NCBI GenBank assembly: GCA_030620095.1
Contig: JAUTXW010000066.1
Location: 496,001-560,000, forward strand
Length of the DNA: 64,000 nt
From: Kuschelorhynchus macadamiae
Taxonomy: Eukaryota > Arthropoda > Insecta > Coleoptera > Curculionidae
Direction of reading: 5' to 3'
The notes below the pieces were generated by a model. That model ran no database searches and was not told the DNA's origin. It saw nothing but the letters and a program-made list of their open reading frames with translations. Made by a program: the position numbers and the translations under genes. This document shows positions 22,080 to 33,625 of this stretch, in pieces (the stretch's first letter is position 1; each line of letters opens with the position of its first letter).

Positions 22080-25000
22080 GAGAATACCAAAAACCCTGGA
22101 TGGGATAGAGAAATAGAGAAACTCTGAAGATATACAAGGAATGTGGCTAAAAGAACGCAAAACTGGGAAGATTACAAAGAACATCTGAGGATCACCTCGT
22201 CGGCCTCGAAGCTTAAGAAGGTCCTCTCTAAGGATCCTGCTATGCAGCCAGGAAATGTAAAGAGCGACGGAACTTCCACCGTTACCTCCGAAGACACGGC
22301 AAAAAGACCACTGGAAACCCACCTTCCTGATTGCAAAGTTATCGACATCACCGAAGACCCTGTGTGGCCTGATGATCATCCAGTGGCTATAGGAGCAAAC
22401 TGGGAGGTTATAAACACAGTGGTGATGAAAGACAAAATAACTTAAGCAATCAATACCTTCAAACCATTTAAGTCCGCGGGAACTGACGGCGTTTTCCCGG
22501 CTATGCTTCAGTGGGGTCTGGAGGTTGTTATTAGACACCTAGAATTTATATTCAAGGCATGTCTAGCTCTAAGCTATATACCTTTGAAATGGAGAGAGGT
22601 GAGGGTCGTCTTTATCACTAAGCCTGAAAAAGACGACTATTCCCACCCAAAATCTTACAGTCCCATCAGCCTAACTTCATTTCTTATGAAAACTCTGGAA
22701 AAGCTCTATGACAGATAGAATAGGGATGAACATCTGCCTTTGCTCGAAATACACCCTAACCAACATGCCTACCAACCTGGAAAATCAACAGAAACCGCTC
22801 TGCACTATCTGGTTCAGAGAATAGAGAAGTCGCTTTTCTATAGGCAGACGGCTCTAGGACCTTTTCTAGACAAAGCGACCTTCAGAAGTGTAGGACTGGC
22901 TCGGACCAAGCACAGCGTAAGCCCAACCGTTATTGGCTGGATTGGCTGTATGCTGAAGAACAGAACGGTCGAACTAAAAACGGGAGATACGAAGATGAGA
23001 GCGCTTGTGAGCCGAGGCTGCCCTTAGGGTGGCGTGCTATCTCCACTTTTATGGAAAATGATAGTAAACAGCTTCATTAAGAATCTTAATGAACACGGAT
23101 TCTACACAACTGGTCATGCAGACGACATCACTATTCTGCTATCAGGAAAATTTGAAAACGTCCTGTATGAAACCATACAGGCTGCGTTAAGACTAGTAGA
23201 AAGATGGTGCACGGATAACACACTCTCTGTGAACCCTACGAAAACTGAGCTGGTACCCTTCACTAGAAAAAGAAAGCTGGTTGTTGCGTACTTCGATAGC
23301 TGATTAGTGAGAGATTCCAAAATGGGCTATATTTAATTATAAAAAGTATAAATAAATGCGAATCTAGATGAGAGGAAAATAATGTAATAGAAAACTCACC
23401 CTTATAAGTGGATTCACTAAGAAGATTTATCGGCTGTCTTGTTCCTCGTTTTTCTCCGGTCTTCTAGAGAGCTCTCAATGTTCTTATCTTCTTACCTTCT
23501 GGATTGATTCAAGGAACAAGAACGAGTAACACACGAGGGTTTAAATAACCCGTTACGTTACAAAATGCGGATAGATGCATTAAGATAAATTATTAAAAAA
23601 CGAGTCCCGAACACATTGGACGTGCGTGATGCGAGAGAGAGAATTGTTGAACTAGTACCCTTTTTCGTCGTATGACGGATTTGAAGGGATTGCAATTTGC
23701 GCAAGTTCATAAAATTATTGTTAAATTACTGGCTTAAATAATACGCGCGAGTTTAAAATGAATAGTTATAATTATTATAACGAATAAAAATTACTAATGA
23801 CCAATTAAAAATAATAATAATAAAAATATCATTTAACACCAAACACTGGTCAACGTAAGACCACCTTTTCTGTACGCAGCTCGGTCTGTTTAAAGAGGTC
23901 AAGTATCTGGGAGTCATTCTGGATAGCACCCTAAACTAGAATAAACACTTATGTGAAAAATCAGTGCAGAGGAGCTATCAGCAAAGTCTGGGGTCTGTTG
24001 CCAACATTGTCCTCTGGCTCTATACGGCCGTTTTTCAACTTATGTTCGCTTACGGAGTCATTGTGTGGGGCCAAAGCCACACCTAAGTTGGCAATGCTGT
24101 GTTTGTCGCCTCTTGATATATTTCTGAAAGGCGAGGCAGAGAGAACGTCATGCTGCATGCCGTTGAACTGTTATGTGGAAAAAACTGGGGTCTGGGACAT
24201 GCCCGAGTATTCTTGGAGGCTATCGCAGGACAACCTATTGTATCCCCCGCTTCATTTTCAATAAAAACTTACACTGACGGCTGGGGCTGGCTTGGGAGTA
24301 TATGTACCATAACTTGAACTGGAAATTAGTAGCGTCTTAGGCAAAGGGGTAACCGTCTTCCAGGCAGAACTGCTTGAAATTCTGTAAGGTGCCGTACAAA
24401 TAGAAAAAGAAAGAATAACAGGTAAAAAAGTTGTTCTTCTCACAGACAGCAAACAAGTCTTGCGAATCCTAAAAAAGAATAAAATAAAATCCAAACTGAT
24501 TCTTGAGTGTCACCAGATCCTGGCGCCGGTTTTCCAGAGGATACGGAGGAGATTAAGGGATATAGGAGAATCGAAGCAAATGAAAAAGCTGATAGGTTGG
24601 CGCGTAACGGAGCAAAGGGCAAACCATGCGGCCCAGAACCCTTCGCGCCGCTCTCCTCTAAGGCGATCAATCTAAAGAAACGAACAGTCAAACAGAGATT
24701 CTAAAAGAGAGATGGGAGAGACAGGATTTTAGACACTCAGGTGTCGCAATTCGCGGCCCTGAGGCCGTTCGGAAAGACTACCTCCTCGGGCTCTCTCGAA
24801 GAAATTTTAGAAAACTGGTAGGAAGGGTAACAGGACTCTGTAAGATAAACAAACACCTTCACACCTTGGGCGTCCTCTCGGATCCAAGTTATAAGCGGTG
24901 CAACGAGGACGACGAGACTGCTGAGCATGTTCTTTGTTACTGTCCAGCTCTTGTAAATACCTGAGAATCCATTATGGTGGAAAGATGGCCAGAAATGGCC

Positions 25001-25130
25001 ACAATCGGATGATGCTCAGCTGCTACGGTGCTGAACTACATCAATGCTGTTGGCTGGCTCGACGAGTAAAACTCCGAAGGAGGTTACAATGGGCCCTCTT
25101 GAGAGGCTTAAGTAATAGGTTGGCGCAAGT
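22080..25130 (+). pseudogene. Reverse transcriptase/RNase H polyprotein of the R1/I-group element
   Basis: Blocks in order: FKPFKSAGTDGVFPAMLQWG, PKSYSPISLTSFLMKTLEKL, HPNQHAYQPGKSTETALHYL, then the A-to-B region and SPLLWKMIVN, GHADDITILLSGKF (altered YADD box) and SVNPTKTELVPFTRKRKL. After the solo LTR come FKEVKYLGVILDSTLN, an RNase H region (LEISSVLGKGVTVFQAELLE, VVLLTDSKQV, EANEKADRLARNGAKGK), and a terminal region with a Cys-containing C-end. Many stops (for example 22443, 22718, 23025) and frameshifts. Presence of RNase H favours the R1/I group over Jockey. Confidence 0.78.
23282..23845. mobile_element. Solo LTR (564 bp) of an LTR retrotransposon
   Basis: It starts TGTTGCG, ends CCAAACA, and is flanked by CTGGT at 23277-23281 and 23846-23850 (5-bp target duplication). 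Removing it and one duplication joins the host frame RKRKL directly to downstream RT sequence. The interior has no open frame. It fits a product of recombination between two LTRs of a Gypsy/BEL-type element; family unknown. Confidence 0.8.
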
Positions 25131-25157
25131 CACCATACTCTCTATCCTTGTAGTTTC

Positions 25158-25215
25158 GATTTCATAAGCCAAAAATGAGAGAAAACGCGATTTTTTGCAT
25201 TGAACTGTTTAGTTA
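25158..25215 (+). repeat. Dispersed repeat family X, right part
   Basis: Continues the copy split at 22029. It matches 33567-33620 (GAGAAAACGCGATTTTT block). Confidence 0.6.
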
Positions 25216-26880
25216 GTAAGAAGTTACGTCCAGCAATTTTAAATATAGGAAGAAAACGGACGAGCTTCTTGGACTACTTTTTATTGCTAAATGTTTTTTT
25301 TTATTAATACCGACATTTCGGTAGTTAGCTTTCTACCTTCCTCAGGGCTACTAGTTTATTGCGCGACAAATTTAATCTGCAAAATTTCCGTAGTCCCATC
25401 ATTTAGAACCATCGCAGCTTTAGAAGGAGTTAGGCTAATGGCTCCTATTATACATCTCAAAAACAAATGTTTGATTTAAAAAGTAAGGTCAAAAATATAT
25501 AAATGTTTGGGCGTCCCAAATTGCCCTAACAAAGATGTTGTTTGCTGGTTGCTGTTGTGAATTGTTTGGATGATGGATAGCACGTAAATTTTTCTGTTTT
25601 CGAATTCCAAACGTTTTGTATTAGCTTATTTCGGCTACCTCGAAGGATCAATCATAAATGACGAAAAATAACTTAAAAACATATTTCGTAAATGGGCTTT
25701 ATTCTAAGCTTTCTTTGATATATATATAATATATACGCGTTTAACACTAATACAATAGTAAAACTATTAACTGATTAATTACAAAAGAACATAAATCAAC
25801 AGGAATTCTGCAAAAACCTGACTCTTTTTAATCGTTCTCACCGATTTTGGGTTGTAACCATTTGGCCTGGTCTTCCCGGCATGTGTTTTTCGTCAGCTTC
25901 CTTGACTTAAGTTTAATTTTCAAAATTTTATGGTTCATTGGTTAGATTAGGTAAATTATTTTAGTTACTAAGTATTATACCTAAATGATTTAAATTATAA
26001 ACTACAATAATAGGAATTTAAAGTAAAGCAGATACGTTTTAGATATAAAAATTCAATGTTTCATTTTAAATAATGACTTTTACTCGTGTGGGAATGGTAA
26101 AACCTGGTAACCGACTAATTGCTATAATCAGGAAGCCTTTATTTTACTATATTTGTAAAGTCTGAAACAATACAATTAAATAATATTACTACATCATAGT
26201 TATTAGTCATCTTTAATAACAATATGTTACATACATTCATCTCGACTAGAATATTTTAATTTTTATAAGTAGTCAAAATGTAAAATTGAATATTTCCTTT
26301 CCCACTGTAAAGAATATCACTTGTGCAAATTACACCGATAATTTACCATGACAACCGATCAAATTAATAAGTGAAAACTTACCTGTCAAAAAAATTGCCG
26401 CGATGATTTAGTCGTCAAATTTTGATTGACAAGTATTGCTTATAAGTAAACTTGTGCTATTTTACCTCTCTATTTTAGTAACTAGATATAACAAAATAAC
26501 GACGCGAAATAAAGTTCTAAAGCAAAAGTGAAATGTGCGACAAAAAAAGCTAGATTTGGAGACTTTAAACTACTACAAATTAATAGTGGCGACAGAAAAT
26601 AGTATTTCCATAAATAAGGTAAAGTCGAAGCGGTGAATATGAATGCAGTTTTCACTATTTTGCTAGCAGAACATCTTTCTAAACAAACTAAAAGAAATCC
26701 TCGCAAATTGGGTCTTTAATATAAGGAAAACGAACGGAGATGATTACAAAGAGTCGGTAATCGAGACAATGTGGAACAATACGGCAAAACCAGTTCAAGA
26801 ATATTACTTTAAGAAATAGAACGTAATATTGTTATTATAAAATTTAATTTCCACTCGTGATATTCTCTATATCACTCGTA
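25216..26880. other. Stretch with few features; possible recombinase scrap near 26690-26820
   Basis: Apart from the hammerhead-like motif at 25308, this is AT-rich filler. At about 26700-26815 (plus) a frame reads WVFNIRKTNGDDYKESVIET then MWNNTAKPVQEYYFKK. It resembles the N-part of Crypton-derived or similar proteins, but too little is left to assign. No other gene seen. Confidence 0.3.
25308..25348 (-). ncRNA. Hammerhead-ribozyme-like motif 1
   Basis: The minus strand reads CTGAGGA, one base, a 5-bp stem (GGTAG...CTACC) with an 8-nt loop, GAAA, one base, GTC. That is the CUGANGA/GAAA/GUC core. Short helix I pairing is possible between GCC before and GGT after. Penelope-like elements are known to carry hammerhead motifs in their terminal repeats, and the same arrangement recurs at 37273-37315. 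One extra base between core and stem II departs from the textbook core, so activity is unproven. Confidence 0.5.
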
Positions 26881-26882
26881 AA

Positions 26883-27033
26883 ACAAAATTTCCTGAGAAA
26901 ATTTGTAATTTTTTTTTTGACAACCAATTTTTAAAACAAAAGCATTCGTGTTTATCACCAGTTGATATGCACTTATACTTTTATAAAAAAATTTGTTGTC
27001 AAAACAATACTCACAAAATTTTCGAAATTTTGT
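26883..27033. repeat. Near-perfect palindromic MITE-like unit, 151 bp
   Basis: It starts ACAAAATTTC and ends GAAATTTTGT. Arms include TTTTGACAACCAATTTTT against AAAAATTTGTTGTCAAAA. The centre is GTGTTTATCACCAGTTG. Small open frames across it are by-products of the palindrome. No target duplication resolved. Confidence 0.7.
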
Positions 27034-27686
27034 ATGCATTTGTGATATTTCTACTGATAATTCGGCATTCAAGCATGTTGCATATTAAGCCCACTCTTCA
27101 CTATTCGTCCATTCGCTCACTCCGCGTGTCTTGTTCGTGCCTGCGACTCGTTGCGTAGTGATTCGGTATTTTGGGAGAATAATCAAGTAAGCTTTGACTA
27201 CGGCAAATCATTCATTTGTGTCAAATATTTTGTTTTTATGTATTGTCAAACATTGGCATACATGAAATCCATGCCATCGATTTAAATAAAAACTGCTGAA
27301 TAATATGAATAAAAAATTAGTCCATTCATTCATTCATATGAATAGATCAATCGAATTAACGAATCGAACCGAATATTATTATTATTGTATTGTCGTTTCA
27401 AGAAATAACCCTCTCTTAGTGTTGTTTCAAGAAATAACCCCTTTCTTAAAACGACTTGCTTGAAACGGTAATAAAAACAGGCTCATGCAGTTTTTAGGAA
27501 TCATGCTTTCATGCATAATTATGGGCAATTTTTAATGCATTATAGTATAATATTCAAAATCAAAATGCATATTAAGAAAACAGAATCACTAATGATGCCA
27601 TGAACATTACAATAGAATCTGTCATATTATTATTATTTATTATGCTATTAAAAGTGGTATTATAACTGATTATACAACTCACTGTA
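27034..27686. other. Stretch without gene
   Basis: Contains two near-identical copies of GTTTCAAGAAATAACCC at about 27395 and 27424. Otherwise nothing recognised. Confidence 0.4.
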
Positions 27687-28080
27687 CCGGGTGACTTCGT
27701 ATAAACTGGCACCCCCGTAACTTTTTTATTTTTTGTCGTACAAAAAAAATAAAAATACTGACATACAGAGGATTTTTTTACGTTATAAATCTGCATTGTA
27801 ATTCCCAGTAACTTTTCGTATATACGAGGAACGACAAAAAGTACAATTTTCTTTAATGGAATGCCCTGTAAATTTTTGTCTAAAATGAAGGATCTTTTTT
27901 TTCTAATTCCAAATATATAATACAAGTTGAGATTTGATTTAGCCGTTTTCGAGTTATTTAAGTTTTCATTATAGACTGTAAAATTACTGGCTATAAAATA
28001 ACAGCTTTTTGAGCAGTTGGCTATGGAAATAAACAATATTAACAAATGTTTCTGAAATTACTTTGACATTTAAATCACTG
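27687..28080 (+). repeat. Element B left terminal inverted repeat
   Basis: Starts near CCGGGTGACTT. An inner reversed CCCTGTAAAT motif lies at 27863. It pairs with 32650-33043. Confidence 0.7.
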
Positions 28081-28121
28081 TTAATAGAATTAAATCAATT
28101 CTTTTTGATATATTTTTTTAA

Positions 28122-28246
28122 ATGGTTTATTCTGTGGCAGGAAAACGAGAAATTGTTTGTTTGTATGCTGAAAATAATTATACCGCTTCTGCAACGCGAC
28201 GTGCTTACATGGCAAATCATCCCGATGGTCCGATTCCCTCAAGATC
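28122..28246 (+). CDS. Element B transposase, N-terminal part (split gene)
   Basis: ATG at 28122 opens MVYSVAGKREIVCLYAENNY and runs as a helix-turn-helix N-terminus into the RTE insertion. The last 11 bases (CCCTCAAGATC) are duplicated at 31584-31594, where the frame resumes without loss. Together the two parts give a 359-residue protein with no internal stop, about the usual length for this family. This copy is disabled only by the insertion. Confidence 0.85.
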
Positions 28247-28345
28247 TTCTTCTTCTTCGGATGCGTATCCACTAATGGATGTTCGCGATCACATTTTCCA
28301 TCTCCTCTCTATTCCTTGCAGTGTGTACCAAGGTCTGTATGTTGG

Positions 28346-30382
28346 TTAATCCAGTCCACTGTCGTATGTTGCGAAGCCAGGACATTTTTTTCTGCCAATA
28401 CCTCTACGGCCCTCGATTTTTCCCTCGATTATTAGTTGTAAAAGGCGGTATTTATCGTTTCTCATGATATGTCCCAAGTATGCGGTCTTCCTTTTCTTAA
28501 TAACAGTAAACAGTTCGCGTTCCCTGTTAACTCGAGTTAGAACCTCCTCATTCGTGACCCTCGCTGTCCAAGGTATTTTTAATAATCTGCGGTATGTCCA
28601 CATCTCAAAGGCCTCCAATCTGTTAATTGCGCTTGCTTTTAAGGTCCAACTCTCCACCCCATACAGTAATACCGACCACACATAGCATTTTATGAATCTC
28701 AGTCGCAATTCCAAGTCAAAGTCCGAGCAGATGAACACGTGTCTAAGTTTTTGAAATGCCTGTCTAGCTTGTTCTATGCGACATTTTATTTCGTTATCCG
28801 ATGTCCAGTCTTCATATAGCCAAGTGCCCAAATACTTGAATCTATTTACTTTTTCTATAGGTATTGTGTTAAAAGTCAGTTCTGCATCGTCAACGGCTTC
28901 TGGATTTCTCGTTATGATCATGAATTTTGTCTTCCTTACATTTAGATTCATGCCCATTGATGCGCTATGTTCCCCCACTAAATTGACCAGTCGTTGTAAG
29001 TCTTCCAACTTATCGGCGATTAAGACCGTGTCATCGGCGTATCTAATGTTGTTAATCCATACTCCATTGACTTTAATGCCCATATTGACATCATCCAGTG
29101 CTTCTCGGCAGATGGCTTCCGAGTACAGGTTAAATAAGAGTGGAGACAAGACGCATCCCTGTCTTACTCCTCTTCGGATCCAGATGTTGTTTGAAAGACC
29201 ATTTTCCCATTCAACACGTGCGGTCTGATGCCAGTATAAATTTTCAATACAAGTAATATCTTTCTGATTTATGTCAAGAGTCCTTAGTATTTGCATGAGC
29301 TTGTGGTGTTCTACTCGGTCAAATGCCTTTTCATAATCAATGAAGCATAAGAATATGTCTTTTCTTTGGTCGTAGCAATTCTGGACTAGTGTATGTGTAG
29401 CTGTTATTGCTTCTCTTGTGCCCATCCCCTGCCTGAAACCAAACTGGGAGTCAGCCATGTCTCTTTCACATTTTTTATATATTCGTTGGTGGATTATTTT
29501 AAGAAAGATCTTCAGGGTGTGGCTCATGAGACTTATTAGTCGATAGTCGCCGCATGCTTTGGCCCTATTTACTTTAGGCAGAGGGATAAAAATCGATTCC
29601 AACCACTGCTGAGGAAAGCGACCGGTCTCGTAGATGATATTAAATATATGATGTAAGGTGTTAATGCCTCTATCGTCGAAAAGCTTCAGTATTTCCGATG
29701 GGATTTCATCCGGACCGGGTGACTTGTGGTTTTTTGAGCTCTGAATTGCTTTCTGTATCTCCTCCTTAGATATGGATTGACCTGATGCATCGTCGGGATC
29801 TCTTAACTCGGGTGGCGGTCTGTTTCCCTCAAAGAGCTTCTCGATATATCTCTCCCAGACCTGTATTTTCTCATCACTTTCAGAAATCATTTGGTTGTCC
29901 TCATTGACCAATATGCCCCTATTCCTTGACCTATATATTCCAGCTGTCAGCCTCAGTTTTTTATGTAATCCAAGAGAATCATTCTGTCTTTGTAAGCGTT
30001 CCATTTCCACGCACTCTCTCTTGAGCCATTCATTTTTTGCTATACGAATTTTTGATCTTATTGTTTTTTGTGTATCTTTGTATTTGGTCTCGTCTTTGTT
30101 TTTATAAGATCTACGTTCGTTCATCAAACCCAGTATTTCATCAGTCATCCATTTTTGCTTTCTATCTGCGACTTTGAAACCCAGCCTATTTTTTGCTACA
30201 TCTGTCACAATTTGTGTTATTTGTGTCCAGGAATTTGTTAAGTCATTTTCGTTGGTGGGTCTAATGTTTTGTATTCGTGCGTTAATATCATTGCCGAGTT
30301 CGTCTCTTGTTGCAGCATCTTTGATCTTTTCATATGCTATTCTGTTATGCATGATTGGCTTACCGCTCTTGGCTAAGGACAC
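28346..30382 (-). pseudogene. RTE reverse transcriptase
   Basis: A long open frame of 678 codons. RT blocks: SSKNHKSPGPDEIPSEIL, FIPLPKVNRAKACGDYRLIS, ADSQFGFRQGMGTREAI, CFIDYEKAFDRVEH, RRGVRQGCVLSPLLFNLYSE and NNIRYADDTVLIADK (active site). The C-terminal region ends KIEGRRGIGRKK, where an extra A in a run shifts the frame; the expected SWLRNIRQWTG tail follows in the next frame. It is joined in the parent to the endonuclease upstream as one polyprotein. Confidence 0.9.
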
Positions 30383-30600
30383 TTTTATGATTGCTGCTAA
30401 TAAAACATGGTCAGAAGGTACATCTGCCCCGGGATATGTACATGCTCTCTTGACGGATGATCTGAATCTCCCATTGACAAGAATGAAATCTATTTGATTG
30501 CGTACCGGGTTGGACGTAGTGTCTGTGGGCGACTTCCAAGTGTAAAGACGACGGGGGGGGGGAGCTTAAACCAGGTGTTCGCGATAGTCATACTTTCTTC

Positions 30601-31167
30601 TTAGCAGAACTGCAGAAGGCGATCGCCCCTGTCATTTCTAGTTCCAAGCCCCCAGGGTCCGACGATATTTTCGAACTTTTCTTTGCCCAGTTTGGGGTTA
30701 AAGTCTCCCATGACTATATTTACATCGTGTTTTTTGGTAAGCTTGAGAAGTTCTCTAATTTCGTTGCATAGCTGTTCCACGTCTCGGTCCGGTGAGTCAC
30801 CTGTGGGTGCGTAGACTTGTATTATATTGAGGTTGGACGGCTTAGCTCTTAGTCTCAATAAAGAAGTGCGATCGGAGTATGGAATAAAGTCGGTAACTGA
30901 TTCTCTTAGGGCTTTTGTTATTAGGATTCCTACGCCCTTCCTGTGATTTCTATCTTCGTTTCCGGAATAGAAGAGAGTTCCGCTCTCTGTGTCACATTTT
31001 CCCGTGCCTGGCCACCAGGTTTCCGCGACCCCCAGAATGTCTATCTTAAGTCTGTTCATTTCCTGTTCCAGGTTCGCTAGTTTCCCTGCTTGAAATAAGC
31101 TTCTGGTATTCCACGTTCCGATATGCAGTGGTTTCCGTAAGTTTGCTCTCTCGTCGAAGACATTCAA
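30601..31167 (-). pseudogene. RTE apurinic-type endonuclease (EEP) domain
   Basis: Starts MNVFDERANLRKPLHIGTWN; key blocks are GTWNTRSL, ILGVAETWW (catalytic Glu), VYAPTGDSPD and VMGDFNPKLG (Asp/Asn pair). The domain nicks DNA to prime reverse transcription. The C-terminal part is cut by TAA at 30601-30603. Beyond it the same protein resumes (MTIANTWF), and a run of ten G at 30553-30562 shifts the frame before NQIDFILVNGRFRSSVKR and PSDHVLLAAIIKV, which completes the fold. Proteins of this type are often mislabelled craniofacial development protein 2-like. Confidence 0.88.
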
Positions 31168-31594
31168 AGCTGCTCCGCCGGAGATCCGATCGGGGAACTA
31201 TTTAAACCTCCGGAAAATTTCGAGTTGAATGTATCCATGTGATTGTCTTGGGAAAGTAATGAAGGTGGTTTCCCGTTGCCTTCCTTCATGGAAAAAAAAA
31301 AATTTTGTCAGGTAGAATCCCCTAGCTTCCTGACTGTATTCTCAGCCGCCCCTAACATGGATAACCGTCGCTGTTTGCAGCCGCCCATTCTGGAACCGAC
31401 GCTGCGATGCTTTTCACCATAACTGGCTATCCTCACTTGGTTTTGCCTGTGGGTCAACACAGTTTCCCGGGATGTGGCGCTTGGAGCCAGCAAGTGAGGA
31501 TTGGGCGTCTCGTGAGGACCAGTTATCCGAAACCTCCTCCAGCCTATGGCTCTTGGATTGACCGTTTCGAACAAAAAGTACACCCCTCAAGATC

Positions 31595-32549
31595 GACAAT
31601 CCAGAATATTTTCACCAAATTTAGAACAACGCCAGATTTGCAAAGAAAGAAGAGAGAACTAAACAATAATACGGAAAAACACGATTTAAATATTGCTTTG
31701 CATCACGTAGAAAATCCGAGTCAGTCACTGCGAACTACTTCCAAAGAAATGCGGGCCCGTTACGGAGTAAAAAGAACTTCACGTGAATATATTAGGAAGG
31801 TTTTAAAGAAATATGGATTTAGGCCCTATAAATATCATACTGTTCAAAAATTAACTCAAAGGCATAAGAATCAACGACTCAATTTCTGCAACTTTATATT
31901 AAATAGAATAAATAACGAAAGAAACTTTTTTAAAAATATATTATGGACCGATGAGTCAAGCTTTTCAACTAGTGGATTACCAAATCGACAAAATTTTCAT
32001 CACTGGGCACAAGAAAATCCCCAATTTACAAGGAAAGTTCAATTTCAAGGTAGGAGAACAGTTAATGTGTGGTGCGGCCTGCTGAATAATAGGGTAATAG
32101 GGCCCTATTTTTTCGAAGGAACGTTAACTGGACCAATATATCAAGAATTTTTGGAAACTCATCTACAGGAAATGCTAGAAAACTTACCGTTAAGGCAGTA
32201 TATGAACATAATTTTTCAACATGACGGTGCCCCGCCACATGTGGTACGTGACCTGAAGACTTTTTTGGATGAGAATTACAACGAGTGGATTAGAATAAAT
32301 GGAATTATTTCGTGGCCTTCAAATAGTCCAGATCTAACTCCCATGGATAATTTTTTGTGGGGTTATATTAAAAACAAAATATATAAACGTGATCTGGGCA
32401 ACGTTGAAGATATAAAATATTTTATAACACAGGAAATAAGAGATTTAAATGTAAGAAATGGTCATTTTATAGAGAACGCAGTTGAGCACTTGCGAAACGT
32501 TTATCACGAATGTGTAGATAATCAGGGGGGAAATATTCATTCTGATTAA
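31595..32549 (+). CDS. Element B transposase, main part (split gene)
   Basis: Resumes in frame at the right target duplication with STIQNIFTKFRTTPDLQRK. Helix-turn-helix 2 includes SREYIRKVLKKYGFRPYK. Catalytic residues: LWTDESSFS (first Asp), FQHDGAPPH (second) and LTPMDNFLWGY (third), the last two with 40 residues between. The C-terminal signature CVDNQGGN resembles the C-G-F tails of elements A, C, F and G. Stop at 32547-32549. No lesion seen in this part. Confidence 0.88.
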
Positions 32550-32649
32550 TTTGTTTTGTGTTATTTGGTTCATTTGTGTATTTTGCAGTAAAATATATTG
32601 TTAATAAATTGTTGTTTATATTCAATTTTTACTTCGCTGTTTTATTATA

Positions 32650-33043
32650 ATGCCTAGTTATGCAGTAATTTGACATTTGACAGAACATTTGTTTATATTG
32701 TTTATTTCCATAGCCAACTACTCAGAAAGCTGATATTTTATAGCCAGTAATTTTACAGTCTATAACGAAAATTGATTTTTAAACTTAAATAACTCGAAAA
32801 CGGCTAAACCAAATGTCAACTTGTATTATATATTTGGAATCAGAAAAAAAAGATCTTTCGTTTTAGGCAAAAATTTACAGGGCGTTCCATTAAAAAAATG
32901 GTACTTTTGTCGTTCCTCTTTTATATGAAAAGTTACTGGGAATCACAATGCAGATTTATAACGTAAAAAAAATCCTCTGTATGTCAGTGTTTTAATTTTT
33001 TTTGTACGACAAAAAATATATAATTTTTCCATATAGAAGGACG
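32650..33043 (-). repeat. Element B right terminal inverted repeat
   Basis: Inverse of 27687-28080 with moderate divergence; the outer 20-30 bp are altered. Confidence 0.7.
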
Positions 33044-33299
33044 CTATTAATAGTTGATAAGCTTCCAAATGATTATCCCTTGGTGGTTTCATTGTATTTG
33101 TCATTTTTGGAATAAATTAAGCTGAGTCTGTCATTAGTTTTAGTTTACGTGATATTGCAGAATGGCGAATGAATGATTTAGTGGGATTTTACTAACTCAA
33201 GTCGACGAGTTTTGCCTTAAAGAGTTGCAAATTTGAGACTACTAGACCAGAAGAGGATTTGTACAAAATTTTAATCGATTGGGCTTATAATATGCGAAA

Positions 33300-33625
33300 C
33301 GTCGATCGCATTCAGGCAAGCTGAAAAATAGCGCATTAAAAATTTTAACTCGCAATTGTGTAATGAATTAATCACATATCAATAACTATTATTTTGCAAA
33401 GCGCCTTCGCTACAACTTGAGAAATAACGGATATATGAATTTACGAAAAAAAATTCTTTTTTTCTCCTGTTCTAATGATCCGATCAAGACGTGTTACCAC
33501 AACATATTGCTTGTAATTTTATTTTCTACAATTCATCTCTTTGCTTCATGAGTTTCGATTTTATAAGTCAAATACGAAAGAAAACGCGATTTTTAGCATT
33601 AAATTGTTCATAACAAATATAAACA
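33300..33625 (+). repeat. Dispersed repeat family X, copy 3
   Basis: Matches 21740-22029 plus 25158-25215 in the same orientation and 21160-21430 in reverse. Non-coding. It lies directly left of element C. Confidence 0.6.

Larger units (their letters stand above)
22030..25150 (+). mobile_element. R1/I-group non-LTR retrotransposon, 5'-truncated, with solo LTR inside
   Basis: It lies between 7-bp duplications (TAGTTTC) in repeat family X. The first readable residues lie just upstream of the RT, so the endonuclease and ORF1 are missing, as with target-primed insertions that stop early. No poly(A) was seen. A 564-bp solo LTR interrupts it. Confidence 0.75.
28247..31583 (-). mobile_element. RTE-clade non-LTR retrotransposon, nearly full length
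   Basis: Bounded by an 11-bp target duplication (28236-28246 and 31584-31594). Minus strand: 5' leader (31168-31583), endonuclease (30601-31167), RT (28346-30382), then a short 3' end finishing in a (GAA)n tail, typical for RTE. Only three small lesions were seen (stop at 30601, G-run at 30553, A-run near 28380), so insertion is fairly recent. Confidence 0.88.
27687..33043 (+). mobile_element. DD40D-type mariner element B with long TIRs, split by RTE
   Basis: About 390-bp inverted arms (27687-28080 and 32650-33043) share many blocks, for example GTTTATTTCCATAGCCAACT-like, TACAGTCTATAA and GTCGTACAAAA. Between them is a complete transposase frame broken only by an RTE retrotransposon at 28247-31583. 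The outermost 20-30 bp of the two arms differ, so exact ends and TA duplication are not fixed. Confidence 0.8.

Noticed and set aside
22014..22538. 174-codon minus-strand open frame
   Set aside because: Antisense shadow of the R1-like reverse transcriptase; no motif.
28776..30497. Several plus-strand open frames of 70-150 codons
   Set aside because: Antisense shadows of the RTE reverse transcriptase.
31407..31583. In-frame upstream extension of transposase B
   Set aside because: This part is RTE 5' leader; the open frame across the junction is accidental, and the true N-terminus is at 28122.
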